Positions 16,099-25,788 of a DNA stretch of 64,000 nt are shown piece after piece (the first letter of the stretch is position 1; the number at the start of each line of letters is the position of its first letter). Origin of the DNA: QHXQ01 sp963788965 (GTDB taxonomy: Bacteria > Acidobacteriota > Blastocatellia > Pyrinomonadales > Pyrinomonadaceae); assembly GCA_963788965.1 (NCBI GenBank), contig CAWBIK010000006.1:868001-932000 (forward strand), in the 5' to 3' direction. The position numbers and the translations under genes are program-made. The notes under the pieces are model-generated. The model had not been told where the DNA came from. It worked only from the letters and a program-made list of their open reading frames with translations, and did not search any database.

Positions 16099-19000
16099 GT
16101 TTTCTACGACGCATGGTTGTGGCATCGAAGGCGTGGCGCGTGCCGTCGCGCAAGTTCTCGATCTCGTGGCGGACGAAGGCGGCGATAAGCCGGTAGGCTT
16201 CCGACTTCGACATGCCTTGCGTCATCGCTTCGAGTTCTTCGATGGCCAAGTAGCGCCCGACACGCGCGCCCACATCGCGGCTGCGGAGCATGTTCGATCC
16301 TTTGGGCAGTGCCTCGTATGTGCCGTAGACGTACACGGGTAGGATGCCGACTTGTGCGGTCAGCGCGAGGAAGCCAAGCACGGGCTTGAAGTCTGCCAAC
16401 TCGCCTGAGAGCGAACGTGTGCCTTCGGGAAAGATGAGCGCATTGTAGCCGCGTTCAAGGAACGACAGGGCGTGGCGCAGAGACTTGCGCAAGCTGCCGC
16501 TGCGTTCCATCGGCACGGTGTTCGTGAAGTTGTACATATAAGCGCGCTTGTACTTGTTGTCGAAGAAATAGTCGGCGGCCGCGAGCGCGACCAGATCGCG
16601 GCCAGCCTCGCCGAGCGCCATTCTGATCAAGCCTGTGTCGAGGTGCGACGTGTGATTGGCGGCGACGATGAAGTTGGTATGCACGGGCACGTTCGTACAA
16701 CCTTCGCACTTCATGTTGAGTACGCGCTCGTAGAAGGCACGTTGCAAGGTATCAAGTCCACGATTGCCGAGCGTGCGGACGAGCGACGGGACGTGTATCT
16801 CGTCCTCTGCCGCGCGGTCTTCCGTGCGAGTCTGCTCCGCGCGCGCGTTCTCTGTCTTGGTTTGGCGCGTGACGACCGAAGCCAACTCGCGCAGATCGCG
16901 TACCTCGGTCAGAGTGTCGGGCGACTTCAACGTGCCGCCCGCTTGCTCGATGGCGCTGGCGAGTTCGACATACATCAAGCTGTCGAAGCCAAGCTCGCTC
17001 AAGCGCGTGTCGAGTTTGATCTCTGCGCGCGGCCGGTTGGCGACCGTGGCCACGATGTCGATCAGCCAATTCGCCTGCGGGTCTTTCGCCGTGCGTTCTT
17101 CCGCCAGACCAGCACCCGGCAGTTTACGCATCGACTGTTCGAGCACCTGCATCGCCGCGACCACCTCGCGCCGCTTGACCTTGCGCGTCGCCGTGCGCGG
17201 CAGTTCGCCGTCCCAAAAGTGCAGCACCTTGACGCGTTTGTAGAAGGGCAGCGCGGACGATACGTCTTTGAAGTGTTCTTCGATCTTATGTCTAACTTCG
17301 GTGCGCGGCAGGGCAATGTCGTAATCGTAATCGGGCACGACCATGCACGCGACCTTCTCGCCCAGTTCGTCCGGCAAGCCGACGACGCTCAACTCTTTGA
17401 TGTAGGGCGAGGCGGTGTAGAGTTCTTCGACTTCGTCTGGGTAGACGTTCTTACCGTTCGTATCGACGATGATGTCTTTGGAGCGACCGACGAGATAGAG
17501 GTTGCCGTCGTCGTCCAGCCGGCCGAGGTCGCCCGTGTAAAGCCAACGATTGACGAGCACGGCCTTCGTCGCGTCTTCATTGTTATAGTAGCCGAGCATC
17601 ACGTTTGCGCCGCGCGCGATAACTTCGCCTATGCCCGCGTCGTCCGCCTCGACGATCTTCACTTCGACGCCGGGCACGGGCCGCCCGACGCTCGCCGCGT
17701 TCAACTTGTTCGCCGGCCGCGTCACGGTCAGCACAGGCGATGCTTCGGTTAGCCCGTAGCCTTCAAGGATCGTGAAGCCCAGACCGTGAAAGTCTTTCTT
17801 GACTTGCTCGTTCAACGCCGAGCCGCCGCTGATGAGATAACGTATGCGCCCGCCGAGGCCAGTGTGAATCGGCCGAAAGACGATCTGGCCGAGATTGAGC
17901 GGCGTGTTGTCGCGCAGCCAACTGTTTGCGGCCATCAACACGTCGGCCACTTCGCCGATCCATTCGCCGCGCTCGCGCAGGCGATTCATGATGCGGCGGT
18001 GCAGCAACTCCCACAGCGCGGGCACGCCGACCATGCCCGTGACGTGCCCGTTTGTGATCGCGCGCGCCAACTCTTCGCCGCTCAACTCAGGCAGGTAAGT
18101 GATCTGCGCGCCGCGACTCAAAGGCGTCAAGAAGCCGGTCGAGAACTCGAACGTATGATGGAGCGGCAAGACCGAGAGCACGCCGTCGCGCGTCGTCATG
18201 TCGAACACGGAGGCGAGCATCGAAACCATGTTCGCAAAGTTCTTGTGCGAGAGCATGACCCCTTTGGGTTGACCCGTCGTGCCCGAAGTGAAGATCAGCG
18301 ACGCGACCGTCTGCGCCTGCACGCGTGCTGGCAGCAACGCGATGCGTTCGTCTTCAACCGCTTGCGGCGGCAGCGCGAACACTTCATCGAAACGCCAGAC
18401 GCGTGTGGCTGCAAGTTCGGCCTCTCGCAGTCGCTCAACTAAATCAGGATGCCGCTCGCCCATCTCGGCGCTGATGACCAAGCCGGTCGCACCGCTCGCC
18501 CGCGCGAAGTTAATCACTTCGCTCGTCATGCTATCGGGATCGAGCGGCACACACGTCGCACCAGCTTTGAGCACGCCGAAATAGGTCATGCCCCATTCGG
18601 GCGCGTTGTGGCTAAGCAACATAACGCGGTCGCCGGGGCGCACGCCTTCGCTCACAAAGAAGGCAGCGGCACGCGTCGCCAGTTCATGCAGGTCGGCGTA
18701 AGTGTACTGTTCCTTCTGCCCGTCGCGTTCGATACGCATGGCGACGCGCGTGCTGAAACGTTTGGTCGAAGTCTCGAACAGTTCGAGCAGGTCGCGGTAG
18801 GTATAGACGCGCTTCTCCTGCTTGCGCATGTCCTCTTCAAGCTGCGGGAAGACCCACTTCTTGAGGCCCGGAAAGTGGACGTGCATCCAGTAGTCGTACC
18901 AATCGTATGCTTCCGGGTTCCACAACAGCAGATGGCGCTCGTCTTTGCGGAAACGTTCGAACAACGAACGCACGTTGTCGGCGCGGAAGACGTAGGCGTT

Positions 19001-20464
19001 ATCGATCATGAACGGGCGGAACAACTCGAACGCCTCTTTCGTTTCACGCGTCACTTCTTCTAATCGTTCGACGCTCTCTTTGGCCCGGTCGATGATGTCG
19101 GTCACGCGGCCGCCGCCCCAACGCGGGCGCACGCGGTCGAGCAACTTCGAGGCTTGCTTGGCCGCCGCGTGTACCATCGGGGTCGAAGTCCGGTTGAACT
19201 GCGTCGGCGTGACGGCGCGCGCTTCCATGCGTCCGGCGATCTCGTTGACGATCTTGATGCCGGACTCTTTCTCATGAAAATGTTTGCGCTTGTAGAGGCC
19301 GACAAGGCCGACGATGCGGCGCATGTCGTTCGGATTACTGTCGCCGGTCGCCGCTTGATAGACGAGGCGCGGCTCTTGCGCCAACGCCTCGGCCGTTACG
19401 CCAAGCATCACGGCCGCGACCTGATCGACCGGCGTGATGTCGAGGATCAGTTTCTCGTTGACGGGAATCTGCGTCTGTCCTTTGAGCGCGATGAAGATGA
19501 GCGGCGCAGTCGTCGTGAAGCCTTCGTTCCAACCGGGGAAGGGATAGCTGATCGCCGACTCAACGATGCTTGGGCGCACGATGGCGCGCACCATGCCTTG
19601 CTCGGCCGCAACCAACTGCTCGCCGAGACTCTTGGTATAAGTATAGATGTTCGGCCAACCCCACCACTCGGCGCGCTCTGTGCCCAGTTCGGTCAGGCGA
19701 TTGCGCGTCCAGACCTTGCGCTCGCGCGCCACGGCCAAACCCATCGCGTCCAAGTCGTCGGGGTCGCGCCCCTCTTCGATCAGACGCTTGCGGCCCGCTT
19801 CGCGGAACTTCGCCGCTTGCAGTGCATCACGCGCCTCGTCGCGCACACGTTCCGCCAACTTCGCACAGTCGGCGATCTCACGTTCGATGTTGAACTCCAC
19901 GTCGGGCAGTTCGTCGCGGCGCGGAAAATAACCTAGCACCGGGTCGCTCTCCCAGACAGGACCGGAGCGGTTGCCCGCGACAAAACAGGTTGACACGTGA
20001 ACCAGCGCCGGCCGCTTCATTCGCCGCGCGAACGCGATGACGTTCTGCGTGCCGACAACGTTGGTCCGCAACGCACTCTCAAGCGGCGGGTTGAACGTAA
20101 CGTTGCCCGCGCTATTGAGCACGATGTCTATGTCGCCCGCGATCCGCTGGGCCTCTTCTTCCGTGTAGCCTAAATCCTTGTCGCCGATGTCGCCGCCAAC
20201 CACCTGCACCTTATCGCGGATGAAACCTTCGAAGGCGCTGCCGTAACGTTCGCGCAACGGGTCGAACGGCGGCGCGGTGATGACGTGCCCCCAGAAGCGC
20301 GTCTCCGACTCGGCGGCCGAGCGCGCCCGCACCGTCACGTACACGCGCTCGATGTTCGGGAAGCGATGGAGCAACATGCTCAGCGTCACTTTGCCGAGAA
20401 AGCCCGTGCTGCCGATGAGGAACACCTTTCGGCCTTGATAGATGTCTGTCGGAGAGAGTTTCAT
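16079..20464 (-). CDS. ElbD-like multidomain enzyme: acyl reductase, AMP ligase, acyl carrier and acyltransferase
   Basis: A 1461-aa cytoplasmic fusion. Domain 1 (about 1-400) is a fatty acyl-CoA/thioester reductase with Rossmann motif GSTGFLG (18-24) and catalytic YTYTK. Domain 2 (about 545-1120) is an acyl-adenylate synthetase with FTSGTTGQPKGV (~725), GYGLTEASP and YTGDLGRLDDDG. Domain 3 is a carrier with the phosphopantetheine serine in LGFDSLMY (~1160). Domain 4 (about 1245-1430) is a PlsC acyltransferase with NHTSHLD (~1265) and FPEGTRS. This order matches ElbD of Myxococcus xanthus, which takes part in bacterial ether-lipid synthesis; the match is from memory. It would activate, reduce and transfer acyl chains. 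A LarA-like gene lies 12 bp upstream and an epimerase follows. The last residues (VTSDK) come from a repeat. Confidence 0.88.
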   Translation of the reverse strand: MKLSPTDIYQGRKVFLIGSTGFLGKVTLSMLLHRFPNIERVYVTVRARSAAESETRFWGHVITAPPFDPLRERYGSAFEGFIRDKVQVVGGDIGDKDLGYTEEEAQRIAGDIDIVLNSAGNVTFNPPLESALRTNVVGTQNVIAFARRMKRPALVHVSTCFVAGNRSGPVWESDPVLGYFPRRDELPDVEFNIEREIADCAKLAERVRDEARDALQAAKFREAGRKRLIEEGRDPDDLDAMGLAVARERKVWTRNRLTELGTERAEWWGWPNIYTYTKSLGEQLVAAEQGMVRAIVRPSIVESAISYPFPGWNEGFTTTAPLIFIALKGQTQIPVNEKLILDITPVDQVAAVMLGVTAEALAQEPRLVYQAATGDSNPNDMRRIVGLVGLYKRKHFHEKESGIKIVNEIAGRMEARAVTPTQFNRTSTPMVHAAAKQASKLLDRVRPRWGGGRVTDIIDRAKESVERLEEVTRETKEAFELFRPFMIDNAYVFRADNVRSLFERFRKDERHLLLWNPEAYDWYDYWMHVHFPGLKKWVFPQLEEDMRKQEKRVYTYRDLLELFETSTKRFSTRVAMRIERDGQKEQYTYADLHELATRAAAFFVSEGVRPGDRVMLLSHNAPEWGMTYFGVLKAGATCVPLDPDSMTSEVINFARASGATGLVISAEMGERHPDLVERLREAELAATRVWRFDEVFALPPQAVEDERIALLPARVQAQTVASLIFTSGTTGQPKGVMLSHKNFANMVSMLASVFDMTTRDGVLSVLPLHHTFEFSTGFLTPLSRGAQITYLPELSGEELARAITNGHVTGMVGVPALWELLHRRIMNRLRERGEWIGEVADVLMAANSWLRDNTPLNLGQIVFRPIHTGLGGRIRYLISGGSALNEQVKKDFHGLGFTILEGYGLTEASPVLTVTRPANKLNAASVGRPVPGVEVKIVEADDAGIGEVIARGANVMLGYYNNEDATKAVLVNRWLYTGDLGRLDDDGNLYLVGRSKDIIVDTNGKNVYPDEVEELYTASPYIKELSVVGLPDELGEKVACMVVPDYDYDIALPRTEVRHKIEEHFKDVSSALPFYKRVKVLHFWDGELPRTATRKVKRREVVAAMQVLEQSMRKLPGAGLAEERTAKDPQANWLIDIVATVANRPRAEIKLDTRLSELGFDSLMYVELASAIEQAGGTLKSPDTLTEVRDLRELASVVTRQTKTENARAEQTRTEDRAAEDEIHVPSLVRTLGNRGLDTLQRAFYERVLNMKCEGCTNVPVHTNFIVAANHTSHLDTGLIRMALGEAGRDLVALAAADYFFDNKYKRAYMYNFTNTVPMERSGSLRKSLRHALSFLERGYNALIFPEGTRSLSGELADFKPVLGFLALTAQVGILPVYVYGTYEALPKGSNMLRSRDVGARVGRYLAIEELEAMTQGMSKSEAYRLIAAFVRHEIENLRDGTRHAFDATTMRRRKPVTSDK

Positions 20465-20476
20465 CGGTTCGTCATT

Positions 20477-22075
20477 CTACTCCACTTCGCACAGCGCGAT
20501 CACAGGTTGGTGGAGCATGGTGATCTCGGCGGAGCGACCCATATAGCTGCGGGCCATGGCGATGGCTTCGGTTAAATTATCGGCGCGCTCCCAGCCCATG
20601 CGTTCGGGCACGTGCGCGTTCTCCGCACCGGCGGCGATGACGCGCCCGACGTGCTGGCGGCCATTCTCGCCCCAGTACCACATGAAGAAAGGGTGTGCGC
20701 CGTGATAGGCGTTGCCGCGCCGGTACATCTCGACGTAACTGGGGTTGGTCGCAAACTCGCGCTCGTACTTGTCGCGCAAGTAGAAAGCGTCGCGCGATTC
20801 GGGCAGCAGACGATTGAAGAACTCGATGTAAGACGGGTGGAAGTTGTGATCAAACTCGTCGTAGCACGGATGATGCAGGATGAGCACGCCGCCTTTTTTC
20901 AAGAGCGGCTTGCTGCGGTAGAAGTTGAAGTGATAGCCCAACGCCATGACTTGCACCAGCAACGGATTCAAGATCGAATAGACGTTGTAAGGCGAGATGT
21001 CGGGGATGCCCGTGATCAGTATGTCGCACTGACCGTTGACGGGGATGGCGTACTGCTCGAAGTTGCGCTTGAGGATCGCGGCGTGGGTCGGCTCGGTCTT
21101 ACCGGCGTGACAGGCGATCATTTCATAAGCCGCAGGGACGCTATGCAGCATCTTGCGGCGCGCGGCGCGCGGCAGTTTGCCCATCGTCATCCGCATTGCT
21201 TCGTACTTCATGCGGTCGAGCGCGGAGAAGTCGTCTTCATTCTTGATCAGGAAATCGAGTTGCGAACCGTAGATGCGATTATTGAGCGCCGACTCGATGT
21301 GGAAGACGTTGACATGCTTGTCCAGCAGTTGACCGAGCCGCACGACCTTGTGATTGAGGGCCGAGTGCGCGGGGTCCATATAGCTGTTTGAATCAAGGAT
21401 GGTCTGCGGCTCGTGGTGCGCGCGCAGCGACTCGTAATCGCAAAGCCCGACGGCGACCGACTTGTGCCCGCCATCCATCGGCACAAGGTTGATGTTGCAA
21501 TAGATGACCAGATCGCTTTCGGCGCAGCGGCGGTTGATGCGGAGCGGTTCGCGGTGCTTCGTCTCGCCGATGGTGACGAGGCCGTCTTCCCATTCGGCGT
21601 CGTGATTGTAATAACGATCAGGATAGAACTCGTTGAAGATGTCTGTACCGACCATGCGGCGCATCTCCCACTCGGTCATCTTCCGGTGCAGCGAGTTGGC
21701 GATGATGATATGCACGTCGTCCACGCCGTAATCGGCGAGCATCTGTAGGACGATCTCAAGCATGGTCTGGCGCACGTCGGGCGTCTGCATCGGCGGCAGC
21801 GGCAAAGAGATGTCGTCCACCGCAATCGTCACCTTCATGCCCGGCTCAAGCTGCGCGAACAGCGGATCGCAATCGTGCGGATGATTCAAGGCATAACGGA
21901 TCGCGGCGGCGCGATTCGGTAAGCCCTTGATCGCGGGCTTTGGATAGATAACGCGCGTGCCAATCGGCAAGTCTTCGAGGATGAAGTCTTCGCCCGACGG
22001 GATGATGCGCGGCGCGCTGTCGCGGTCGATATAGACGACCGACTCGTGCAATTTGCGGCGTAGCTGTAGGCTCAT
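20477..22075 (-). CDS. LarA-like (DUF2088) nickel-pincer racemase family protein
   Basis: 532-aa protein of the LarA/DUF2088 family, whose founder is the nickel-dependent lactate racemase. Visible family features are the DDISLPLPP stretch (87-95, cf. DxTRPxP), NSLHRKMTEWEM (His130, equivalent to the nickel/substrate histidine motif) and GGHKSVAVG (His204/Lys205, the lysine that carries the pyridinium cofactor in LarA). It is about 100 aa longer than LarA. No larB, larC or larE maturation genes are in the window. It is the first gene of the unit with the ElbD-like enzyme (12-bp gap), suggesting it acts on a 2-hydroxy acid or polar head group in that pathway. The substrate is unknown. Confidence 0.8.
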   Translation of the reverse strand: MSLQLRRKLHESVVYIDRDSAPRIIPSGEDFILEDLPIGTRVIYPKPAIKGLPNRAAAIRYALNHPHDCDPLFAQLEPGMKVTIAVDDISLPLPPMQTPDVRQTMLEIVLQMLADYGVDDVHIIIANSLHRKMTEWEMRRMVGTDIFNEFYPDRYYNHDAEWEDGLVTIGETKHREPLRINRRCAESDLVIYCNINLVPMDGGHKSVAVGLCDYESLRAHHEPQTILDSNSYMDPAHSALNHKVVRLGQLLDKHVNVFHIESALNNRIYGSQLDFLIKNEDDFSALDRMKYEAMRMTMGKLPRAARRKMLHSVPAAYEMIACHAGKTEPTHAAILKRNFEQYAIPVNGQCDILITGIPDISPYNVYSILNPLLVQVMALGYHFNFYRSKPLLKKGGVLILHHPCYDEFDHNFHPSYIEFFNRLLPESRDAFYLRDKYEREFATNPSYVEMYRRGNAYHGAHPFFMWYWGENGRQHVGRVIAAGAENAHVPERMGWERADNLTEAIAMARSYMGRSAEITMLHQPVIALCEVE

Positions 22076-22107
22076 AAGTTGCAGACCGTGACCGTTAACA
22101 AGAAGGC

Positions 22108-22205
22108 GTTGACAGATGATAGTTGATAGGTGACAGGCAGGAGAAAGTTTTTACTTGCTCCTTGTTACCTGTCACCTGTCACCTCGTTTACCTGTCACTT
22201 GTCTC
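22108..22205. repeat. GTGACAGG-word palindromic repeat
   Basis: AGGTGACAGG at 22128-22137 is complementary to CCTGTCACCT at 22168-22177 and again at 22175-22184, with further CCTGTCACTT words to about 22200. It separates the divergent... minus-strand LarA-like and prolyl oligopeptidase genes and supplies the last codons of the peptidase. Confidence 0.6.
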
Positions 22206-24361
22206 GACTTTACCCATGTTCAGCGCGCGGACGAGGAAGCCCCACTTGTCGGCCACCTCTTCGATGACCTTGCTGGTTGGCTTGCCCGCGCCGTGTCCGG
22301 CCTTTCGTCTCAATGCGAATCAAGACGGGCGCGTCGCCGCCTTGCGCGGCCTGCATGGCAGCGGCGAACTTGAAGCTGTGACCGGGCCAGACGCGATCAT
22401 CATGGTCGGCGGTCGTGATCAAGGTCGGCGGATAATGCGTGCCCGGCTTCAAGTTGTGCAAGGGCGAATAGGCATAGAGCGCCTTGAACTCCGCCGGGTC
22501 GTCGGGCGAGCCGTAGTCGGTCGCCCACGATGCGCCGATGGTGAACTTGGTGTAGCGCAGCATGTCCATCACGCCGACGGCGGGCAGTGCCGCGCCGAAC
22601 AGTTCCGGCCGTTGTGTGAGCGCCGCACCGACCAACAGCCCGCCGTTCGAGCCGCCGCCGATGGCGAGCTTCGGCGTGGACGTGTACTTGTTGGCGATGA
22701 GCCATTCGGCGGCGGCGATGAAGTCGTCGAAGACGTTCTGCTTCTTCAGCTTCATGCCCGCTTCGTGCCACTCTTTGCCGTACTCGCTGCCGCCGCGCAA
22801 ATTCGCCATCGCATAGACGCCGCCCATCTCCATCCACGCCAGATTGCTGACCGAGAAGTTGGGCGTCATGGCAACGTCGAAGCCGCCGTAGCCATAGAGG
22901 TAAGTCGGGTTCTGACCGTCGAGCTTCAAGCCCTTCTTATGCGTGATGAACATGGGCACGCGCGTGCCGTCCTTGCTCGTGTAGAAGACCTGCTTCGTTT
23001 CGTAGTCTTCGGACCGGAAGTCCATCTTCGGCTGGCGGAAAATCTCGCTCTTGCCGGTCGTGAAGTCGTAACGATAGATGGCGGTCGGGATGGTGAAGCT
23101 AGTGAAGGCGTAGAAGGTTTCTTTGTCTTTGCGCCGGCCCGTGAAGCCGAAGGCGTCGCCGATGCCGGGCAGCGCCATCTCGCGCACAAGCGCGCCTTTC
23201 AGATCGTAGAGCTTGACGACGCGATGCGCGTCCTTCAAGTAAGACGTGATGAATTGATTGCCCACGACCGTCACGCTGTCGAGCGTCTCCTTTGCTTCGG
23301 GCACAAGCACTTTCCAGTTCTTATGATCCGGCGTGCGCGTGTCGATAGCGATGAGTTTTTTGTGCGACGCGTCGCGGTCGGTGTGAAACCAGAAGACAGG
23401 GCCGTCGTTGCCGACGAAATACTGCGCGACGCCCGCATCGTCCAACAACTTGACGACGGGCGCGTCCTTCACCGTCAGGTCTTTATAGTAGATGCGATTC
23501 TCGGCGCTCGCGCCGGGATAGCCCCAGATGATCAGGTAATGACCGTCTTCCGTCACCTGCCCGTTGAAGGTCCAGCCCTTCTGCTCGGCCCGTGCCTGCA
23601 AACGCCAGTTGATCGTCCGCCTGCGCCGTGCCGGTGCGGTGGTAATAAATCTTGTGATACTCGTTGAGCGCGGCGAGTGCGTTGCCTGACTTCGGCTCGT
23701 CGTAGCGGCTGTAATAGAAGCCCTTGCCGTCCGGCGTCCAAGACGCGCCGGAGAACTTGACCCACTTGAGCACGTCCGGCAGATCGTTGCCCGTCTCAAC
23801 GTCGCGCACGCGCCACTCGTTCCAGTCCGAGCCTGACGCGGCCAGCCCGTAAGCCATCAACTTGCCGTCCTCTGTGTACGCCGTGCCCGCGAGCGCAACC
23901 GTGCCGTCGGTCGAGAGCTTGTTCGGATCGAGCAGCACACGCGGCTGCCCGTTCAGCGTGTTCACGGTGTAGAGCACATATTGATTTTGCAGCCCGTCGT
24001 TCTTGCTGAAGAAATAACGGCCGCCGTTCTTCTCCGGCACGGCGTAACGCTCGAAGTTCCAGAGCTTGGTCAAACGCGCTTTGATAGCCGCGCGTTCAGG
24101 AATTTGATTCAGGTAATCGAAGGTTAACTTGTTCTCGGCCTCGACCCACGCTTTCGTCTCTGCCGAGTCGAGGTCTTCGAGCCAGCGGTAAGGGTCGGCG
24201 ACCTTTGTGCCGTGGAAGTCATCCATTTGATCGCTCTTGCGCGCCGCCGGGTAGGTAGGCTTGCGCGTGTTTGACATCGAAGTCACCGCGCTCTGACCGC
24301 AGACGACGCCGACGAGCAGCAGCAGTGCGACGATGGGGGTATATGGTTTGAATGAACGCAT
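22188..24361 (-). CDS. Prolyl oligopeptidase, S9A family (two frameshifts)
   Basis: Exported serine peptidase that cleaves short peptides after proline. The start at ATG 24361 gives a signal peptide (RSFKPYTPIVALLLLVGVV). The N-terminal POP segment (DDFHGTKVADPYRWLEDLDS) and blade region follow. The catalytic domain holds GGGSNGGLLVG (Ser), TADHDDRVWPGHSFK (Asp) and, only after correction, AGHGAGKPTS (His). The frame breaks near 23589-23591 and 22301-22302. Removing one G on the coding strand at each restores a continuous ~723-aa protein of normal length, ending at 22188. In the uncorrected reading the catalytic His is lost. I regard both breaks as probable sequencing errors. The last codons lie within a GTGACAGG repeat. 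Confidence 0.87.
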
Positions 24362-24446
24362 AAGTTGAACTCCTTTAATGCTGTTTACGCAATCGACTAG
24401 CTTGCCTGACAGGCGCAACCGCACAACTGCGGCTGACGCGCTTTGT

Positions 24447-25115
24447 TTACTTCAAACTGATCAACGGCCAATCGTGATGCAGCGCCGTCTGCCGCAGGCG
24501 CATGTCGGGATTGACCGCGGCCGGATGGCCGACGATGGAGAGCATCGGCAGATCGCTCATGCTGTCCGAATAGGCATAAGACTCGCTCAGGCTGATGCCC
24601 TCGCGTTCGGCAAAGGTGCGAATCCAACTTGCTTTCGTGGCAGCGGCCAAGACGGGCGGCAACAGACGCCCCGTCGCCACGCCGTTGACGAACTCAAGAT
24701 GATTCGCCGCGTAGTCCACGATGCCGAGATAATCCATCAACGGTCTGACCGAAATGTCGAGCGCGCCCGTGACGACCACTTGCCTGATGCCGAGTTTGCG
24801 CGACTGCTCGATCAACTCGAACGCGCCGGGATACACGGCCGGCTTCAACACGCCCTCGAACAGTTCGTCGGCAAAGAAACGCAGGCGGTCTTCCGTCTCG
24901 CCCTTGTAGCGTTTGAAAAACAGGTTATTGAACACGTTGCGGCTGTACTGATCCGTCACGGCAAACAGCGGCAGACTCAACACGGTCGCGGCCGATTTCG
25001 TCAAACTGCGCCACACGCCCTGCTGGTTGCGCGCGTAGAATCCGAGCGTATGCACCAGATTGGTGCTGACGAGCGTGCCTTCGAGATCGTAGAAAGCGGC
25101 GGCTGCCAAATTCAT
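24447..25115 (-). CDS. HAD-superfamily phosphatase, subfamily IB
   Basis: 222-aa phosphoserine phosphatase-like HAD hydrolase. Motif I is FYDLEGTLV, with the nucleophile Asp10 and Glu12 in place of the usual second Asp (ThrH-type enzymes also carry DLEG). Motif II is VVVTGALD. Motif III/IV is YAYSDSMSDLPML. A cap domain lies between motifs I and II. Members of this subfamily dephosphorylate small phosphoesters, and some are fused to PlsC acyltransferases in lipid pathways. A link to the ElbD-like unit is only suggested by proximity. ATG at 25115; there is no clear operon partner, as 134 bp separate it from the upstream receiver-domain gene. Confidence 0.8.
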   Translation of the reverse strand: MNLAAAAFYDLEGTLVSTNLVHTLGFYARNQQGVWRSLTKSAATVLSLPLFAVTDQYSRNVFNNLFFKRYKGETEDRLRFFADELFEGVLKPAVYPGAFELIEQSRKLGIRQVVVTGALDISVRPLMDYLGIVDYAANHLEFVNGVATGRLLPPVLAAATKASWIRTFAEREGISLSESYAYSDSMSDLPMLSIVGHPAAVNPDMRLRQTALHHDWPLISLK

Positions 25116-25249
25116 CCTCCCCGTTCGCTGTATGCCAAGTCACTCCGCGCGGGCCAAAACAATGTACGGCTGAAACGATGCAGGGCAAAAATATACCCTA
25201 TGAACGCGGGTTTAGGTAAGCTGGCACGGGGCCCAAAGACGCTTGCGGG

Positions 25250-25633
25250 TCACAGGCGCAAACCGAGTTGCAAGTAATGAAAGGGAATGCACTGCGCGTC
25301 GCGCCCCGCGTCCGTCAGGCTCGCCCGCATACGCGCCGCGCCCGCATAGTTCAACGAGTGGATCACGATGAGTGCGTCGCGGCTGCGGTCGGGATGCGCC
25401 GCAAGCCACGCCGCGACCGCATAGCCCGTGCGCTCGTCGTCCCGCGCATCGGAAAAATAATGCTCCTCGGCCAGATCGTGATCCAGCATGATGGCCGCAT
25501 ACTCGCGCTCGGCGAGCCACACCACCGCCTCACGCACGTCGCACGTCACGTCCAACTCATAGCCCACGAGCCGCGCCCGAAACCACGCGCACCGCCCGGC
25601 GTCGTCTTCAACAATCAGAATGCGCGCAGTCAT
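25250..25633 (-). CDS. Stand-alone cyclic-phosphate-processing receiver (cREC) domain protein
   Basis: 127-aa single-domain protein resembling a response-regulator receiver at the N-terminus (ILIVEDDAGRCAWF) but with features unlike phosphotransfer receivers. These are IMLDHDL (51-54), a Gly-containing helix start (GYAVAAWL, ~70) and VIHSLNYAGAARM (His92, Asn95). This His-Asp and His-Ser-Asn set is what defines the cREC family, predicted to process cyclic phosphate groups. The role is a family-level prediction and is untested. It lies alone, 155 bp from the divergently transcribed exonuclease III gene. ATG start at 25633. Confidence 0.7.
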   Translation of the reverse strand: MTARILIVEDDAGRCAWFRARLVGYELDVTCDVREAVVWLAEREYAAIMLDHDLAEEHYFSDARDDERTGYAVAAWLAAHPDRSRDALIVIHSLNYAGAARMRASLTDAGRDAQCIPFHYLQLGLRL

Positions 25634-25663
25634 TGGTCGCTATTAACAGGCAAACGTTAGCCG

Positions 25664-25775
25664 GTTAGCTTTCAATTTCACGCCGCATAAAGTTACCACT
25701 TATCCGGGCCGTGCGCGTGCGCGCAGCAGGATAAAACTGAGAGCTAATAGCTGAAAGCTGACAGCCATTTACTGT
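25664..25775. repeat. Inverted word repeat upstream of xthA
   Basis: GTTAGCTTTCA at 25664-25674 is complementary (10 of 11) to TGAAAGCTGAC at 25752-25762, with further AGCTAATAGCTGAAAGCTGACAGC words before the xthA start. It occupies most of the 155-bp divergent spacer. Confidence 0.45.
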
Positions 25776-25788
25776 ATTATGCCTCGAC

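Noticed and set aside
16472..17752. A 426-codon open frame antisense to the ElbD-like gene
   Set aside because: Shadow of a gene with all catalytic motifs intact; no independent coding evidence.
22123..23667. A 514-codon plus-strand frame over the prolyl oligopeptidase gene
   Set aside because: It is antisense to the catalytic Ser/Asp region of the peptidase and starts in a repeat; not credible as a gene.
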